Positions 22,545 to 35,600 of a DNA stretch of 64,000 nt are shown here, piece after piece; position 1 is the stretch's first letter; each line of letters begins with the position of its first letter. The DNA is from Ophioderma brevispina. Lineage: Eukaryota; Echinodermata; Ophiuroidea; Amphilepidida; Ophiodermatidae. The notes below the pieces were generated by a model. The model was given only the letters and a program-made list of their open reading frames with translations. It was not told where the DNA came from and made no database searches. The translations under genes were made by a program, and so were the position numbers. The DNA is taken from the NCBI GenBank assembly GCA_023653785.1, contig JAMKCH010041356.1, positions 1 through 64,000 of the forward strand. The letters run 5' to 3'.

Positions 22545-24545
22545 ATCTTACAGAGAAAGAAAAAAATCTGGGTGGATACTTGTGGTCGAGGCATTTGCCA
22601 ATATACAAGAAACTCTGCCGTAAAAAAGAGAGGTATAAAAAGAGAGGTATTACATCCGAGCAAGAAAAAAGGAGGGGATATTGGATATTAACTATGCTAA
22701 AGTTCCCCCCAAAAGGGATTGTTGAGAGGAAGGTTTAGGAAGGCCGAGCGGGACTACATCGCAAACATAGCCTCCTCTGAGAATCCAAAGTGCCTTTGGA
22801 AGTATATAAAATCTAAGAGAAAGGAAATAATCGGCAACAGACTTTGAAAGTAAAACCACCAGACCATTTTGGACGATTTATCTTAAAGTAAACAAACTGG
22901 CTGATCAATTCAAAGAGTGTGGTTTACCACTAAAAATGGGGATCTTCCTCCAGCAAATTTCTGCAAAACCCCCTTTTCCAATAATGACAGAATGTTACTT
23001 GTTCGACGAGAAGTGGTTTTTTTTCCGCTATTAATTCAATTATGACCGATAAAGCGTTGCCACAGCCCTCCAAATAAGGCATTGAATTAGCAGCAAAGAT
23101 AACACCATCCACCTTCATCTTTCAACAATCTCTTGATGAAGGTATTTACCAGAAGACTGGCAACGAGCGAAAACATACAAACCAATTTATAAAGAGTAAG
23201 AAGGCCGGGTCAGTCAAACTACAGACCAGTGATCTTTGACTTCTGTCTTCTGTAAAACTCCCTTGAACATATCATTGACCCCACATTATTCTCACTTAAC
23301 GTCTACTCATCTTGTTCCGAATATTCAACATGCTGTTAGGAAATGCGTGTCCCTTGGAAACCCGCCTAATCACAACTCTACATGAATTTGGCTTCAAAAC
23401 CATAACCAATCCCAAGACCACCGATATTGGCTGTTTTTGGACTTCAGCAAGCTTTTGATGTGTTGTACCACAAGCGGTTACTTGCTGAAGCTCACCTAAC
23501 TACGGCATTCTTGGAAAAACACTTGCCTGTGATTGAAGGTCCCTTACCCAGCGTTCAGCAGAGGCCCTTGTAGATAAATGCCAGCAGTCATGATTGGGAT
23601 GCGTCTTGAGTGGAGTCCACCGGCAAGGTTTCTGTGTCTCTGGACCACACGACTTCATTTCATCGCTTTTTAACGACATATCTCAAAGGCAATCAATTCA
23701 ACTGTTAGAATTATTTGCTGATGATGACTGCATTATCTATAGAACCATCAACTCCCCGGCGATGAAAGCTTGACTTCCTCAGACCTTGCCAACTCGTTCC
23801 TCCTGGGCTAATTTGCAGAATGAATTTTAATGACTTTAATGCACCAAATGTAAGTGATGAGGAATCTGGTCGCAAAAAGGTTCCTGGGCACCCGGTCTAT
23901 AACATGCAGGGAGACCCTCGAGGAAGTGACTACAACAACCCAAGTATCCTCCGGTATTCATATCCAAACCAACCTTACATGGGACGCAACACAATATTGG
24001 CCGTTGGAAAAGCTACCAGGGGCTTAACCTTCTTGATGGAGAAACTCAACAATACCACCATGGCAGTGAAGGAAAAAAGCGTTAACTAACACCTTAGCTC
24101 GTCCCCCATCTTCAATACGCATCTGCTGCTTGGCATCAGGGCACTAAAAAGAACAAGGAGGTGCTTGACTGTCACAGTCGTGCGGCAAGATTTGTTAAAG
24201 GGGATTATTGGAAAACATCTAGTGTCACTCTCATGTGTAGGATCTCATAGTGGGACTCGTCGAGCAGAATGAGGTTCAAACAACACGCCTTATTACCTGC
24301 ATAAAATTATGATCGACCAACTTGAATATTGATTTGGACAAGTTCATTAAACCAAACCCACCCAGGGCGAGGAGAACACACAACAGGCAACTGAGCTTCC
24401 TAAGTTTCCAGCAACAGCCCACCCCCCCACATTATGAAGCAGGTCTCTTCGCTGAGGCAGTAGATCTATGGAATGCACTGCCCCAAATATGACAAACTTT
24501 TGACAAGATAAATGATTTTCAATCGTGGCTTAATAATACTCTAGA
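22545..24545 (+). mobile_element. CR1/L2-like LINE remnant (linker, reverse transcriptase, C-terminus)
   Basis: Ordered LINE motifs appear in shifting frames. The pre-RT linker gives KKLCRKKERYKKR (about 22607), then KAERDYIANIASS and KCLWKYIKSKRKE (22740-22830). FQQSLDEG lies near 23123, and the nucleotide-binding region LFLDFSK at 23431-23451. The catalytic box LFADDD is at 23711-23728. The C-terminal end includes LDKFIKPNPP (about 24336) and AVDLWNALP (24457). This is the layout of CR1/L2/Jockey-group ORF2, a retrotransposon polymerase acting by target-primed reverse transcription. At least a dozen stops or frame changes are present, so it is a fossil. The endonuclease domain was not seen. 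The frame at 23820-24089 is a fragment of it. Confidence 0.85.
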
Positions 24546-26190
24546 CTGGTTCCACTCCTCACAATCTCTAGTATACTCCCTGTTGACGACTGTTGAGGAC
24601 GTTTTTCAACGAGGTAACCGAGGTAACACTTCTCTTTCACCTCGATGAACATTAAACTTTCGCAGATATTTCCTGGTTGAAACACTAATCACTAACCTCT
24701 GCCCCAGATATTTTCTAGATTTACAACAAGCTCAGTAACGCCTGTTATAATAGGCAGTGTGAAAAAGACCCTGAAGGTAGTAATCGTTGTATTATAAGGT
24801 TGAAAAGGTTAATTTCTTTCTGTGATTTTAACTTATTGGTAGGGGTTCTAATTGCATCATTACTGCTAATTGTGCTAACTACTGATACTTGTTAGGGGTG
24901 CAAATCCCAGCAAGGTATTGTTTTAGGGTAGGTAACTGCGCTATTGGTACTTCCTTTAGGGGTGCAAATTCCAGCTTTGGAAGTACGGTATTTAGGGTGC
25001 TTTTTGTGAATGCTGAATACCTTGGTCCTTGAGAATGAAGCCCCCCCCCCGGCTTTAAACCATATCAGTTAATTCTTGTCTGAGCCAACGCATCACTGTA
25101 TTCTCGCACGAAAGCGCAAACCATTATTGTTGCACAGCTACTCAACATATACAAGACTGCCGAAACATAAATGCGATATTTATCTGTGGTGCTTTTAGTT
25201 TACCCGATTTGATGTGAACTTTATGGTATACAAATAACAATTTTAAACAATTAAGTGAAGTGACGGATCCATACGTTGTCTATACTGTAATGTTGGCACA
25301 TTGTGGTTGATCACACCGAAACAAGTCATGTAAAAAATACACATTTTTAAAATAATTTCTATAATTATCTACTGCTTAATATTGTTCTATAAATACGAAA
25401 CACAACAAGATTTAATAATTTACCTAATTATTTTGAAGTTTTGATCTTACTACATTGTTTAGGGATTTTTTCTGGTGTAATATACCAGCAGCCCAGGTTG
25501 TTCACACACTCCAAATCAGATAAGTGGCCAGGGGTTTTGGACGGAAATGAAAGAAATACAATATATGGACATAAATAACAAGCATGCTTTCAACTTAGAG
25601 CAGAAAAGGACATGTATCGTGTTTCACTCTAGTGGATAATGCACTTTTTAAAATGATAATTAAATAAATAATATTACTCAGCGATTTTTAATGTACTGGC
25701 TAAATCGAAGGTGACTTGGGGGACACTTTCTATAAAAACATATTGAGGTGCTTACTTAACTTCTGTTAAATTTCGTGATCCACAACGTCGTCCCCTGACG
25801 TACCTAAAAAAATTAGATTTTTATATGATCGGAAGCGTTAGCTAGTATCCATGGTACCTAATTTCACGGAAAATTCGGGTCGTATGGGAAACAAGTAATA
25901 GCTCATAACACCAAAAACCGTAAGGGTCGGAGTCAACTCAAATTTTGTGAATAGCATTACTCACGGAAATTCACTTTTGATTGATGCTGTTTTCGTGCTT
26001 CATCTGTCGCTAATACGTAGCAAATGAAACGTATGCGCGGAATATACATAGCAAGAAACATGTTATAGAGGGGGAGTCGGACCCAGGTCAAACATCATCG
26101 TTTTACCCCTCACTACAGAAAAGTTTTGGGACAGCGTTCGGTAAGTTACGTATGGACCCTTCTACATCAAGGCTAGGTAGGTAGTACTCT
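24546..26190. other. non-coding DNA
   Basis: No gene recognised. It contains a short tandem repeat at 24868-25000 (listed separately) and a C-run at 25042. The rest is AT-rich and featureless. Confidence 0.6.
24868..25000 (+). repeat. ~64-bp tandem repeat, two units
   Basis: TTAGGGGTGCAAAT.CCAGC occurs at 24892 and 24956. In each unit TTTAGGGT follows about 30 bases later. The units are imperfect. Confidence 0.75.
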
Positions 26191-26194
26191 CAAA

Positions 26195-26620
26195 TTGCGG
26201 GTATCAATTTTCAATAGGGGCAAATTAAGTTTACACAGGGTCAATTTTGAAAATGCTCCGAATTGCATGTTGAAATTGTATGGCCATATTGCCCGTCTAG
26301 TGATAAGGATTCCAAAAATGTATAGTTGTACCATCTATGACCATTGGTTTGGGAGTTATAGGGAAAAAAAATTGTTTTAAAAAAGGTCCCAATTTCTATT
26401 TGTAGAGGGTCAAAATCAGAAGTTTGCTCCAATTTTGGTAAAAAATGAAAAAATTATTCATCTAGCTTAATGTGTCAAAATTAAGGAATAGTTTGTACCT
26501 TCTGCCCCCCAAATTTGGGAGCATAGTTACCATGGTATGCGACAAAATAGGTCCTAGGGCAAACAATGCAATTGTGTTTGTTGACCTTCTTTGACCCTTA
26601 TTGACCTTCTTTGACATTTA
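26195..26620 (+). repeat. degenerate repeat related to foldback family F, with a 20-bp tandem
   Basis: Two diverged units (26195-26380, 26395-26560) share a pattern of GGGTCAA..TT..GAA, TTGCTCC-like and GTATAGTT/ATAGTTTGTACC words. These recall the interior of the F elements. At 26581-26616 the word TTGACCTTCTTTGAC repeats with a period of 20. Open frames here are incidental. Confidence 0.5.
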
Positions 26621-26879
26621 ACATAATCAAAACTAACTTTTTGGGAGAAGTTCCTCGTACCTAAGGCAAAATTTGCAAAGGATTGAAAATATAATCAGGA
26701 TAACTTTTAATGTGGAACCCTGTAAAATTGAGATTGGACCTTATTTACCATTTTTGCCAATTTCTAATCAAGAAAACAATTTTGGTGTTGTGTTGTTTTA
26801 TACTTGAATTTGATTGACGAAAAAAATATTCCAATGTCTTTACAAGCGTTGAGAAAGTGTAATTGCAGGGAGGCAAGGA

Positions 26880-27600
26880 TTGTACAGGGGGAAATATGAG
26901 TGTACTGAAATCTATACCAATATTTTGGCCATGTACTAGGATTTAAAAAGTATAGTTTGCCATATCTGTGGTTAAAGTTTAAACATTATAGGTGCAATTA
27001 GGTTTCAAGGTCACATCATAGGGGTAGCATTTTCAGAATGCTCGATTCTTTTCCAAAATGGTCAAGAATCTTCATTTAGTCCCAAATGACCAGGGAGTAT
27101 AAGCTTGCACTCATTTCACATTGTGGTCAATGTAATTAGAGGTAAAATATAACAAGGTATACATTTTCTTTTGGGTCATTGATGTCTTACATCTAATTTA
27201 CATCTAAACTGTCAAATGCCCAGAGCAATATGCATTGCTGTTATATGGATATGAACAGACACAAAATTGAAACTAGTTCGTCAAAATCGGGAGCATCCTG
27301 AAAGAATTACCACAGGATGGACCGTTGAACCGTTATGAGCCTGAAATCCTGAAACTAATGTTGACCGTAGATATGGCAAACTATACCTTTTTAATCTTCA
27401 TGACCAGATGAATAAGTGGTAGATTTCAAAACGATTTGACCTGTTTTACTTTTGACCCATATATAAAAGTTACCCCTATTTGTTACATGTTCCCATTGTT
27501 AAGTTTTCTAGACTTTGACACGTGATTTCTGTGGGGACAATTAGAAGGTATGTTAACACAAAAAGTGTTTCCGTTGCAGTTTTAGGTCAACAACTTTCGG
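26880..27600. mobile_element. foldback element F, copy 2
   Basis: GTATAGTTTGCCATATCTG (about 26949) is the inverted partner of AGATATGGCAAACTATACC (about 27368). The arms also share the AGGTTTCAAGGTCACA / GGACCGTTGAACCGTTATGAGCC region seen in copy 1 at 15345-16470. The right end GTTAACACAAAAAGTGTTTCCG..TTGCAGTTTT matches copy 1's end. No coding content. Confidence 0.7.
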
Positions 27601-27714
27601 GTACTACACGTCATACCCATATCCACTCCCACTCCCAACATGTTGTGTTAGGGTTGGTTATGATTATTGATATTTAAAAATATAATGCTGTTAAGAATAG
27701 AGCATGTTATGTAG

Positions 27715-28020
27715 TTCAAGAAGGCGCGCAAGCAAGAAACAAAACTGCGTAGTGAAACAGAAGCTCAGAGGGTGCAGTGGGGGGAGCTTGTAAGGTGTCA
27801 AGACTGTCTGCAGTCTGATCAGGATGGGGTGGTGGTACTCCAAAGTATAATGACACCTCTGATGGAGCAAAACACTTGTCGCCAACTGTTAATATTGAGT
27901 TGCACAAGGGGAGGAAACAAAACTAAAACGTTTAGAAGCGCTGTGAACCGAAAACGAGATGATTATATCAGGAAGCTAAACGAGAGGAGTGAGAAGAGAG
28001 AGGAGGATATTTTGTATTAA
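27715..28020 (+). other. uncharacterised open frame, about 100 codons, no start
   Basis: The frame is open from 27715 to a TAA at 28018. Composition is protein-like and charged (KKARKQETKLRSETEAQR, NRKRDDYIRKLNERSEKREE). The minus strand over the same region also has 63-64-codon frames. No domain was recognised. It could be a diverged exon or part of an old mobile element; chance is also possible. Confidence 0.2.
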
Positions 28021-31000
28021 AACCTCAATTAACATTTAGAGTTAGAACCTCTGGGATATGGGTAGGTAACTTGGAAAGGTCGAAATGAAAATGTAACTCA
28101 AGAGGATTGGAGCAGTTGGAATTGACAGAATCATGTCATATTATGCCCCTCCCAAGTTTTGTGTTTGTTTTGTGTGGTTTTGTTGTTTGTTGTTTTTTTT
28201 TTTTTTACCGGTGCGTTGTGCTTTGGGCCTGAGATCACCCAGTCAATGCACGACGTGTGTAGGTATACCCAATCCACCCATCAAGTTAAAAACCGGGGAG
28301 CAGATATCAATTTGGAACAATTAATGGATTATTAGTAGAGCAAAAACGTATACTTTAAAGTCACTATGGTGATATTACTCAAAATACTTTGAAAATTTGT
28401 AGGATTGGCTTTAAAAGGTAAAGGATACGTTTCTTAGAATTACCGTAAGGGTTTTGCAACTGAGAAATTAACATTAAAAAAAAAGGAAGAAACAGCAGTG
28501 GTTCAAAGGTTTCAAAGATGAATCTACATCATTTATTTTTTTAAATTCTGCCACAAGACCGCGCTTCGGTGCTCTTTGTGTGCATTTATTTCATTAAAGA
28601 AAAGGCCACCAGACCATAGATAGTACAATAAAAATAACTACGTAATGTCCGGAGGACCTTTTTATATAAAAGCACCATGCAAATATTTGGCTAAGTTAGT
28701 TGAGATATTATGATTTGACAAAAGAGAATACAATTTATTACGGGTGGAGTCCGCCAGTAGTGTGTGGAGGAGGGGTTTTTCTCGTGGGGCACTGTAAGCA
28801 GTGGACACACAAGACAAAAGTGAAATTACTCCTCAAAGCTCTCCAAATCACACAAAACTGGCCCAATTCCATCGATTTGGCTTGACACCTTATGTTAGAA
28901 TTTGAAATTGTGAGACACATGTCCTAATAAGAGTGATTGCAAAGTTGTGTGTAAATAGGACTAACGTTTTAATGTATTCTCAATCTCATAACCTGTTTTG
29001 ATGTAGATAAAAGTCACGATGTGTGTATCTTTCAGATCTCCATTCTTGACAATAAATATCTTTACAACGTTGTTCAAAAAGCTGAGAAATTTCTTTTGAT
29101 TATCAACAACATGGTTACTCCAAACAAATCCGAAACCATATGAATTCTAAAATTCTGAGAATCTTTGTAACCCAGTACGATCAACACCATTATCATCTAA
29201 TCTTTTAAGAATTGTAACTTTTCAGTGGAATTGGGGAATGCGTTCGTAATTCCTTTGAAGTGTATTTTTAAACCAATAGGAGATCATCTTACTTAAAAAC
29301 CTTAATCTGAAGGGGAATCGGCCCAAAGCCCTCAGTACTATTGTTAATGGCAGAATACGGGATCCCTCTAAAAATTTGGCCAATATTTTGTTTGAATAGA
29401 TTCATAACTCTGACCATCATGTTGACCAAAATTCAGAGCCGAGAGCTAAAATGGGAAACTACACCAAGTGTCAATTAAATTAAATTTTATTCATTTTCTT
29501 CTTCAGTTCTTTTTTTGTTTTTGAAGTGATTGTCTTTGATTTTGAAAGGACCCCTTTGCTAGCTTGGTTTCAAGAGTTATTACTTCGTACAGACCAGCTC
29601 CTCGTGAGCTTATTTAACACCCAATAACTATAATAGGTAAAGCAAACTTCTATTTTTTTGTTTTTATAATACACTGTCATTTTCGCTTAAACCAATACCA
29701 CCATTGGCGGTGGTGTGTGTGTGTGTTATGGTTGTAGTAAGTGTCCGTACCGACAGTATGACTAAAATATCGATTCTGTCGTTGATATTAGTTGCTTTCT
29801 TCAGAACTTAAGGGTTGTGTTAGGATAGATACTGGTTAACATGCCAAAAAAAATTAAAATTTTCTGATTTTTTTCGATTTTCTGAATATAGCAAATCACT
29901 GACAGTGCCTTTAATGACTGGGCCAATCAAAAATAGGCATTTCATCTCTTTCAGGTTATTCAATGAAAATTGAATTGTAGTTATTCCTTTGATGGAATTA
30001 TAAAACACAAGATTAAGATCAAGCCAATGAGTTTGCATACATAGTTTTTTTAACGAAAAACAATTCCTAGTATGACGGAAAATAACAAGCGCTGAAATCT
30101 CTACAACGAAAATGAGGTTCATTACACTGAAAACGTGTACATCAAAAAATATCAGGTATGCAATGATTCCCAATTAATATCCAAAAAAACCAATCAAAAC
30201 CAATCTGGGAATAAATTCAATCCATCAGGCTTGACTGGGAAACAAATATTTTGACCGAAAATATTCAAAACATAAAAGAAACCACATCTCATGACACTAA
30301 ATGGGAAAGTTATTTGTAAAATAAAAGAAAAGATGATAATAGTATTTGTGAAAGTGTAATGAAATAGACTATATCGAACATATCTTTTATCATAGTAAAC
30401 AATTGAAAGGGTTTGGTCAGAAGTCCACACAATCTTTATTACACAAAATAAAAAAGTTTAATACTTTACATTCACGATGTATTATTTATCTATCGTAACA
30501 AAGGACACGACAGAACGGATAATAATAAAATATCATTGTATAATTAGCAATAGCAAATCCCGGTAGGGAAAGACCGGTTGGTTAAGTTTTATTTCTTTTC
30601 GAATTACCGTATCGAAATTACAAAATATGAAAGCATGTACGTTCTTTAGTGTATTGGGAAGAATTCCATGTATCGTAAAGTTATTCCACAAATGGTGAAC
30701 CAAGGTTGTAATGTCGTAATCAAAAAATGTATTTGCTCTGTGTCATGAATGATAACAAATAATCCGTGTAGAAATTCATATAAACTAAATTGCAATAAAA
30801 TACAATCAATAAAAAAGTGCTAGCATTATTTAATACAGCAGCGTTATTGTTCAAATTTCATTGTAAATTTTATGCAAACGCGCTGGCTATAAAAGCGATA
30901 TTTGCCTATATGATTATGGCAAATCGTTGACAAGAATTAAAAAAAAAGGTATTATAAATATTTGTTTTGATATTAGAGTAGGGTATCCATCTAAAACGGA

Positions 31001-31721
31001 GGACGTTAGGCCCCATGAAGCTCTAATGATCACAAATTTTTGAACCACTTCGTCTTGAAAATACAATACACGTTAAGATATGAAGATTAAACCATTTACT
31101 GCAACAATCAAGCGTTATCATCACTATCTTAACGTACTTTTTCAACAATAACATTTATTTTTCACAGACGAAAAAAGTTTTCGGTGCGCAAACACATTTA
31201 AGAGTACCCTTGGCGGCTATGTCTGGCTCTAGGCTTTTGTTTTAAGAGCTAGGCCTCAGTACAGTAAAGTCAAGGAAAAAACACGGAGGCACGTCCGCAA
31301 CGTCACTTGGCCATTTCCTAAACACCCGATTTTAGAAAGAAATCTTGATTGCTCACCGTCACGACCATCTCTACACGGATGCTTTACTTAAGGTTTCGCA
31401 GCTTACTAAAATAATCCCGGTCGAATATTTTTAAAAAAGCACAGCAACAACAATAACAAACAAAAATTATACACTTGCAAAACAGCAAAGTAGCACTTAA
31501 TTAACCATTAACACATAAAACATGGATTTTGGAATCGTGTTTACCAACTGAACTTACTCGTTTGACTTTGAACAAAATGAACCAATGTGTGTACATTTTT
31601 GGCACACCCACCGGGGCAAGGAACTGATGGTACATTCCACGTGAATGGATGCCACCGTTCTTTATGATGAAATGGTTCCGTGGGGAAAATCTAAAAGTTA
31701 CAAGCTTCAGCAAAAAGGTTA
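28021..31721. other. non-coding DNA, no gene recognised
   Basis: AT-rich sequence. A T-run lies at 28192-28206 and a GT microsatellite at 29711-29727. A 35-base word at 29741-29775 recurs at 34951-34992. The minus frames at 29820-30173 and 30194-30430 have no domain signature. Confidence 0.6.
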
Positions 31722-32129
31722 GACAGGAGAATCATGTTCTTTTTCTCTTTTAACATATTTCCCTCTTCACTTTCAATCACTTTTACACGATATTGCAATA
31801 CTTTCGTGGAATTATGTCTCACTCGGGCCTCAAAATAGACCCCGAAAGCACGAATAACCTAGTCATCGGTTTCAAAATGGATCTTCCGGTGTGGCATTTG
31901 AGTGAGGTGTGTGTAGCATTGGCAACAATTTGGCTGCTTCAGCTAGTGCCATTTGTATTGTGTGAAAAGGTGCATTGTCAGGGCCACTTGTATTCCAAAA
32001 TGGATATCATACTCATGTATGATCTCCAAATATGTACCCCAAGCACTCTTTTTACTTGGTTGAGTAAAAAACGCTAAAGAACTATTTTGGTTTGATTTTG
32101 AAACCTAAATGAGTAATTTCCCCTTCAAC

Positions 32130-32290
32130 ATTGAGGCAAGGGTCCCATATGGGGCCAATATAGGCAACTTTCTGGATCCCAAATAGGTAACCCATCTGGG
32201 CCTTTTTTTCTGGTATCACGATGGTCCACAGTGGGTTATCTACTTGGGCCGTAGATGGGTGCCTTATAGAGCCCTTATGGGGCCAAGTAC
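32130..32290. repeat. degenerate GGGCC/ATATGGGGCC short repeat
   Basis: Words such as CCCATATGGGGCC, CATCTGGGCC, ACTTGGGCC and TATGGGGCCAAG recur on both strands. A weaker version lies at 33005-33185. Absent from copy B. No coding content. Confidence 0.5.
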
Positions 32291-32439
32291 AAATCACACG
32301 CGTGTTATCGGCTAATTATATGCCTTAATTAAAGAAATTAGTCTCAGATGGATGAAAAAAGTTACAGTTCAGTTGGTTATTGTTTTAATTCCAACTATTG
32401 ATAGGGATCACTTACAGCTCATATTAACATGGTTACAAA

Positions 32440-32500
32440 TATTTACTACCTACCTTGGTTGGATTCGAACCCAGGACCTCATGATCTTAAGTCTAATCAA
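32440..32500 (-). mobile_element. fragment of a tRNA-derived SINE, minus strand
   Basis: The reverse complement reads ATCATGAGGTCCTGGGTTCG then AATCC, with a clean box B (GGTTCGAATCC) at 32471-32461. Box A is not seen, because the element stops where the next SINE begins on the other strand. Confidence 0.5.
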
Positions 32501-32504
32501 ATTT

Positions 32505-32862
32505 GGGGGAGCGGGTAGCGTAGCGGTTCTTCCCTCGCTTTACACCACTGAGGTCCCAGGTTCGATCCCCGGGTCGGGCATGAGGCTTTACGTGTAATTG
32601 GTTTCCAGTCCAAGCTCGCTCTCGCAGGTTTTCTCCGAGTGCTCCGGTTCCTCCTGCTTCTAAAAATGGCCTTCCTTCCCCTTCCTTGTCCTAATTTAAT
32701 GTATGTGGTTTCGGTCGATATTTGTGTGAATGTTGCAATTGGCGCTGTATTAGCTGCTGCCTCAAAGTTGCATTGTTTCTGTAAAGCGCTGTGTTCTTTG
32801 TAGAGCGCTATATTAAATGCTTATTAAATGCTTAATATTATTAATATTATTATTAAATTAGA
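32505..32862 (+). mobile_element. tRNA-derived SINE, complete-looking
   Basis: The tRNA-like head has box A TAGCGTAGCGG (32516-32526) and box B GGTTCGATCCC (32559-32569), spaced 32 bases apart as in a polymerase III promoter. A tRNA-unrelated body follows, then a tail with TGTAAAGCGCTGTGTTC and GTAGAGCGCTATATTAAATG and a short ATT-type repeat at the 3' end (about 32830-32862). The element carries no protein and would depend on a LINE. It is absent from copy B, where 32100-33545 of copy A has no counterpart. It lies against an older minus-strand SINE fragment. Confidence 0.85.
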
Positions 32863-33479
32863 TTATTTAAAGGATTATTGAAGTTAAAATTATTAAACTT
32901 ATATGAAATGGCCTTCATATGGACAGTGATGAGTTTAGTCAACATATCAAATTAAGTTAGATAATTATTTGATACAAAACAACGGAAAATAAAACATTTT
33001 ACCCACAACTGGGCTCAAAATAGGCGGCCCTGAAAATGCCCATCCTTGCATGAGCAAACTTTACTCAGCTGACCTACAATGGCCCCGTTTAGGAAACTCA
33101 CTTAAAGTCCAAGTAAAGAAACTCATCATTGGGCCATTGAAAACCTACAATGACCCCATTTTGGAAAACCCACTGTCATTTTGGAGTCTTCACTGTGAGG
33201 ACATAATCATCGTTGAACCGCAACGCTTCCTCTATTCTGTACCACAGGTCCTGGACATTAGTGAACAAGGACATTGAGGGTATCGTTATTGAATTGTAAT
33301 TGAGTTTTGGACATTCCAAATTGTTGAACCAATCAATTTGATTAAAATCATATAAAATCAGAGTTATTATATAAAATTCAGATCATTTGTGCACAAGACT
33401 CATTTTATTGGGTATTTCTGACCCAAATACCCCAAAACGACCCTAATTACACATTTTTATACACGAGCATAATAACCAA

Positions 33480-33960
33480 CTTGGAATACAAACGCCCCTC
33501 ACTGGGTTGCATTGTCCTGCAACAGAAGGATACCGGATTGCAGCAGCGTTCCTTCGTGTCTTTCTTTGATTTCTTCTCTGACCTGACGCAATTCCAAGGC
33601 GTGATAGGGTCCTGTGATGGTTTGACTCTCTTGAAGGTAGTCAATGATGATGCTCTTGTTTTCCCAGAAAACATGAGCCACGATCTTTCAACTGATCCGC
33701 TTGCTTGAACTTCTTAGTAGTGGGAGAACCACTTTGCTTCTATTGCTTGCCTTGATTTATGGATTCTGGTTCAAAGTGGCGAACCAACGTTTCATCCTGG
33801 GTAACAATTAACAAAAATACCCATTTCAATGTTTTTTAAAACGATGGTTTACCCGAGTACTACTCGCTTTATCAAAATTGTTGAAAATCCCCAACCATGG
33901 CACACTTCAATATACAGCCAATCAATTTTATCTAAGCCCTCAGACAATGACCTAGAATGA
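33480..33960 (-). pseudogene. mariner-like transposase remnant (copy A)
   Basis: Minus-strand translations show the central part of a mariner transposase, the DD(E/D) enzyme that cuts and pastes the element. DETLVRHFEPES (about 33804-33769) carries the first catalytic Asp. SGSPTTKKFKQADQLKD follows (about 33740-33690), then FWENKSIIIDYLQESQTITGP (about 33670-33610) and LLLQDNAT (about 33522-33499) with the second catalytic Asp. The third catalytic residue and both termini were not found. Frame changes between the blocks and a stop after QDNAT show it is inactive. Full mariner transposases are about 345 residues; roughly 150 are recognisable. Copy B holds a matching but shorter remnant at 44860-45190. 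Confidence 0.85.
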
Positions 33961-35600
33961 ACTTTTTTTCTAAAACTGGTTTAGCATTGCAATATCTCAT
34001 ATTGAGCCCCTTCATTCGCCAAAGTGTAATGCAAATAGCCAGCGCTTCTTTTAATCATGGAGTGCGCGGTGAAATCTCCTCACAGCTGATAAGCATCCAT
34101 TTGATATTGTGGATTCGTGGCGATTACTCCACATGGGGCCTATATGACTTGTAGAAAACCTTTTTTTTTCCTAGGCTGGACTTTTCCCTACTATCTAGTT
34201 AGATTCTATAAGGGCTTTCGCTTCATTATACTGGACAAGTCAGGGGTGAGTACATCACTTGAGCATTGAGAGAGCCGTCGGCGCCTTTCAAAAGTTAAGA
34301 AAAAATGTTAAAGGAAATGATGATACGCACGACTAGAATGGGTATGTAAAATAAAGTTGGATGGTCTGAAAATGCGCTGACGTGCAGGTAGACATGGTAG
34401 AGAGAAAAAGAACACTTACTGTGCAACATGTACACTTGACAATGACATTGCCGTTTAGTTTTGAACACAAGCAGTTTGTTATGGTATGTTCTGAATAAGT
34501 AGAACAGTTCGGTTTTTGTTGGTGTAATTCAATACATAATTTCATGGAGTGATTATCCATCCTGTAACACACAGACTATAGGTATCATAATAATTATGTG
34601 TTCATCAAGTTCCATAAGACCGGGTCATGGTCATGACATTAGGAAAAACGCTTCCAGCATATGCAAATGATGGCTACTCCCATACTCTTGTTGTAGTGTC
34701 AGTCATTCTACCAGGATATAAGGACGGCATGTTTGTGAGCATGCCACACTCTTACAACGCCTCATGCTTTTCGACTATGTGGCGAGTACAATAGATCTTA
34801 TAAAATTTTGATGTGGAAAATCTTGGACATGGCACGATCAGTCAACCATGATATATTCTGATTCAATTTTAAAAACAAACAACAGAAAGGACAAAAACAG
34901 CAGGTTAAAGGACATGAAATTTTCTCCATTCAGTTATGTGCTGAAGTAACGTGTCCATACGGACAGTAATGACTAAAAATATCCGATCTGATTTTCAGTT
35001 AAATATTGACTACAAATCTCGTAAGATCAATTTAACGAAATATTTTAGAATCTATTGCTGTATCGAGTCAACATGTCGAAGGGGTTTTGTTATGCGATTA
35101 TTGACTTCTGCATGTTTTGATTTGAAAGCAGAACGTCATTCCATATCAATAGTAAAAAACACTTTAAGGGGTTTTAAAATGACACCTTTATATCCCTGTA
35201 ATGAAGGTCTTTGTTGTGTTATCCATATATCTTGAAACTATATTTTGATCAGTGATGAGGTTGTTGGCTTCTTGACCCGGCCTATTTAGAGGGAAATCTT
35301 TTTTAGGTATTCGTCTGGTCTTCCATATGGACCCAGAACGAGAGGTTATTTCAAGATTTGTTATAAGGTGGAGTAAAGTTGTTCCCTGCCATCATCACGA
35401 TAGGGCTGAGAAGCGACAAGCGTTTCAATAGGTGGACCCACTACAGAATAAAAATTTCCTTTTTTGATGAATCGTCTAAGGGTGATGAGAAGTAAGTAAA
35501 CAGTCATGATGGAATATATAAAATTAATGGATTGTTTGTGGCGTCTAACTCTTGAAGCCAGAAGAAGCCTGCAAGAATCCTGTGGGTCATGACACAATTT
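33961..35600. other. non-coding part of copy A
   Basis: 33885-34175 is nearly identical to 45205-45480 in copy B, and the rest is more diverged. One unit of the sequence that forms the 76-bp array in B lies at 35295-35365. No gene recognised; the frame 34951-35235 is not supported by copy B. Confidence 0.6.

Noticed and set aside
32505..32590. tRNA gene
   Set aside because: Boxes A and B are present, but the sequence does not fold as a full cloverleaf by eye and is joined to a SINE body and tail. The same applies to 35601-35690 and 2764-2855.
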